Shown here: positions 4,004-5,759 of the stretch, piece after piece
How positions within the stretch are numbered: position 1 is the stretch's first letter
How the letters are laid out: every line of letters begins with the position of its first letter
From: Alphaproteobacteria bacterium MarineAlpha3_Bin3
GTDB lineage: Bacteria > Pseudomonadota > Alphaproteobacteria > Rhodospirillales > Casp-alpha2
Assembly: GCA_002938075.1 (NCBI GenBank)
Contig: PTLK01000135.1
Span: forward strand, 1 to 5,759
Reading direction: 5' to 3'
DNA length: 5,759 nucleotides
Position numbers and translations under genes: made by a program
The notes under the pieces: generated by a model
Database searches by the model: none
Told to the model about the DNA's origin: nothing
What the model saw: only the letters and a program-made list of their open reading frames with translations

Positions 4004-5759
4004 TCATTCCTTTATATCGAAGGTCAGGGATTTCTCCCACAACAATTGGGTGCCCGCCACCAACGCCGCACCAGCGGCGCGGGGGCTGAGGCCGTAATCG
4101 AAGCCGACGCTCTGTATGGCGATCAATAGGTTCACCGGCGCCGGTTGTTGCAACAATTTGATGGACGCTTTATAGGGTCCTTTTCCGGTCAGGGCGCTGG
4201 CGTCGACCTCGTATTCGCCCCAGCGTTCGCCCAGGGGCTCGATGCCCCTTTTGTGGTTGCGTTCGGTCGGCGGTTCGCCGGTAAACACCAGCGACACCGG
4301 CGACGGCAGCACGCGGGGCAGGGAAATGACTGGGTACGGGATCGGGATCACGTGTTCGATCTCGCCGCCGCGGCCGTTCTGGGTAACGAAATACGATTGC
4401 AGGCTGAACAAATAGGGATCGATGGGAATCTTGCCGGCGTGAACGTAGGATGAATGGCCATCCCTAAGGTCGCCGTTGGGGTCGCGGTCGCCGGAACGGA
4501 AGATCACCTTGCCGTCGCGGTCGGTGACCGTGACCTCCAGCCAGACCAGCCGTTCGCCGGAGAACCCAGTGGGCACGTTATGGCCGTCGGTGCCGCTCTT
4601 GACCTGGACCCGGAATTCGATGCCGTCCTTGTCGGCCTGTTCGACCACGACCTTGGCCAGATGATAGCCGTTGCGCAGCACTTCCAGGCGTTTCTGACGC
4701 GCCCAATCCAGTCTTTTCAACTGGTAATCGATGATCTCGCGGGCGTCGTAGCGGTCGTCCACCGACTGCCAGCGCTCGGGGAACCCGCTGTCGTCCTTGA
4801 CCTTTTCCTCGAAGGCGTCAGCGCCCCAGCCGGCGGCGACGTCGAACTGCAGCCATTCCTTCAGCGTCGCCATGCGTTGCGCCTCGGCGTTATGGGGGAA
4901 GATGCCGGGGTGGATGATCGAATAGTCCGGGCCGGCGAAGAAATGGTTGGTGAGCTTCCTGGGCATCGTTGGCACGCCGCCGACGATGGCGCCGGGGCCG
5001 TACTCATACCCCGAGGCGACGCCCTGGACCTTGCCCATGTGGCAGTCCTGACACGTTTCGCCGCGGGCGGCGGCGGGGCTGGTGCGGTATTCGCTGAATG
5101 CTTCTTCCAGGCGGAAGCCGTTGAACAGGGTCACGTCATGACAGGCGCCGCAGAATATCGGATTGGAGATATCGGCGAACTGCTTGACCTCCTTGTGTAT
5201 CTGGCGGCCCGGTTTCTTGGGGTCGGTGACGACCCGGTATTGGTGGGTGTTGTCGAGCACGCGGGCTAGTTCCTTATTGCCCGTGGGCCCATAGATCGGC
5301 GCCGTCAGCCCGCCCTCGACCAGGGCCAGGCGGCCTGAGACCTTGTTGTAGTTCTTGTTGATCCGGTGACAGACGACGCAGGTGATGCCCTCGCGCGACG
5401 TCGGGTGGCGTTCCAGGTTGGAGACGAAGGAATTCTCGCCCAGGTTGGCGCCGACCTGGTTGTGGCAGCGCAGGCAGAAATCGCCGTTAGACCCGTTGGC
5501 CAGTTCGTTGATCTTGTTGTTCAGCGACAGGTAGACGGGGCTGAGTTGGGCATAGGAGTGCTGGGAGACCGCCCATTCCTGGTAATGCTTGGGATGACAG
5601 GTACCGCAGGTGCCGGCCGACGGATAGCGGCTTTCGGCGAACAACGCCTCGTGAGCGGCTTCGGCGTCCTTGACGACATCTTTCTTTTTGTCCTTCTTTT
5701 CGGGCTTGGCGGCGCCCTTGTCGTCCTTGCCGTCGAGGAGGCTGTCCTTGTCGTCCTTG
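4004..5759 (-). CDS. Multihaem c-type cytochrome (five CXXCH visible), 5' end outside window
   Basis: This is the C-terminal 584 residues of a multihaem cytochrome; the frame is open to the right edge with no credible start. The TTG at 5644 lies only 12 codons before the first haem and would give no signal peptide, so the true start is upstream. Numbering from the first full codon (5758), residues 1-30 are a Lys/Asp-rich linker. Five CXXCH motifs follow: CGTCH 51-55, CLRCH 95-99, CVVCH 127-131, CGACH 203-207 and CQDCH 236-240. All ten visible cysteines are in these motifs. The first is followed by W62 and H67 and the third lies in GITCVVCH, both shared with the c554-type protein of this operon, so the two belong to related families. 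A haem-free C-terminal half of about 340 residues contains GHNVPTG (392-398), a motif of cytochromes with a beta-rich C-terminal domain; its His may ligate a haem. Further haems may lie upstream. The protein should act in the periplasm or on the cell surface, next to the barrel encoded after it. The substrate is unknown. Confidence 0.9.
   Translation of the reverse strand, partial: KDDKDSLLDGKDDKGAAKPEKKDKKKDVVKDAEAAHEALFAESRYPSAGTCGTCHPKHYQEWAVSQHSYAQLSPVYLSLNNKINELANGSNGDFCLRCHNQVGANLGENSFVSNLERHPTSREGITCVVCHRINKNYNKVSGRLALVEGGLTAPIYGPTGNKELARVLDNTHQYRVVTDPKKPGRQIHKEVKQFADISNPIFCGACHDVTLFNGFRLEEAFSEYRTSPAAARGETCQDCHMGKVQGVASGYEYGPGAIVGGVPTMPRKLTNHFFAGPDYSIIHPGIFPHNAEAQRMATLKEWLQFDVAAGWGADAFEEKVKDDSGFPERWQSVDDRYDAREIIDYQLKRLDWARQKRLEVLRNGYHLAKVVVEQADKDGIEFRVQVKSGTDGHNVPTGFSGERLVWLEVTVTDRDGKVIFRSGDRDPNGDLRDGHSSYVHAGKIPIDPYLFSLQSYFVTQNGRGGEIEHVIPIPYPVISLPRVLPSPVSLVFTGEPPTERNHKRGIEPLGERWGEYEVDASALTGKGPYKASIKLLQQPAPVNLLIAIQSVGFDYGLSPRAAGAALVAGTQLLWEKSLTFDIKE
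5716..5759 (-). repeat. Short in-frame repeat coding the Lys/Asp-rich linker
   Basis: The same 14 bases (CAAGGACGACAAGG on the coding strand) occur at 5759-5746 and 5729-5716, 30 bases or ten codons apart. They encode KDDKDSLLDG followed by KDDKGAAKPE, then EKKDKKD. The array may continue beyond the edge. Such charged low-complexity segments usually serve as flexible tethers between a membrane anchor or upstream domain and a folded domain. Confidence 0.55.

Noticed and set aside
4454..5269. A 271-codon open frame on the plus strand opposite the pentahaem cytochrome
   Set aside because: It is in codon registry with the cytochrome and its low-complexity Val/Ala/Gly translation shows no domain.
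5642..5644. TTG at 5644 as the start of the pentahaem cytochrome
   Set aside because: The frame stays open to the edge, and this start would leave an exported haem protein without a signal peptide.
4004..5759. Identification of the pentahaem protein as NrfA nitrite reductase or hydroxylamine oxidoreductase
   Set aside because: It has no CXXCK catalytic haem motif as in typical NrfA, and only five haems are seen against eight in HAO; the C-terminal GHNVPTG half fits neither.

Overview
The window is GC-rich Gram-negative bacterial DNA, most plausibly from a member of the Pseudomonadota. The evidence is a beta-barrel protein with a signal peptide and a C-terminal aromatic residue, two exported c-type cytochromes, and G/C-rich third codon positions. 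A finer taxonomic call cannot be made from the sequence alone. Everything I can support is on the minus strand, so the order of transcription runs from high to low coordinates.

Layout, in order of transcription. (1) 5759-4004: the C-terminal 584 residues of a multihaem c-type cytochrome with five CXXCH motifs, cut by the window edge at its 5' end and beginning in a Lys/Asp-rich linker. (2) 4003-3864: a 140-base gap that holds a perfect 27-bp tandem duplication and then a strong Shine-Dalgarno. (3) 3863-2382: a 493-residue outer-membrane beta-barrel (porin-like) protein. (4) 2374-2309: a possible 21-codon ORF whose stop overlaps the next start codon as ATGA. (5) 2312-1032: a membrane-anchored flavin/NAD(P)H reductase with a C-terminal plant-type [2Fe-2S] ferredoxin domain. 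(6) 995-1: a tetrahaem cytochrome of the c554 type with a long Ala/Lys-rich helical tail, which runs off the left edge. The spacings (140, 69 and 36 bases), the shared strand and the lack of any convincing terminator or promoter between the genes suggest one operon whose two ends are both outside the window.

Inferred function. Two periplasmic or cell-surface multihaem cytochromes, an outer-membrane barrel and an inner-membrane NAD(P)H-type iron-sulfur flavoprotein together look like a redox chain. It would link NAD(P)H or the membrane redox pool to the periplasm and perhaps, through the barrel, to the outside. The parts do not match the classical MtrCAB, PioAB or Geobacter porin-cytochrome sets: the barrel is smaller than MtrB/PioB, no MtrA-like decahaem is seen, and the reductase is unusual company. 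An alternative is a periplasmic oxidation or detoxification pathway, since c554-type cytochromes accept electrons in hydroxylamine oxidation, with the barrel as a substrate channel. The gene families are reasonably secure; the joint function is a hypothesis.

The long plus-strand open frames over this region are explained as antisense shadows. They share codon registry with the real genes, and their stops would need TTA, CTA or TCA sense codons, which are rare in GC-rich genes.
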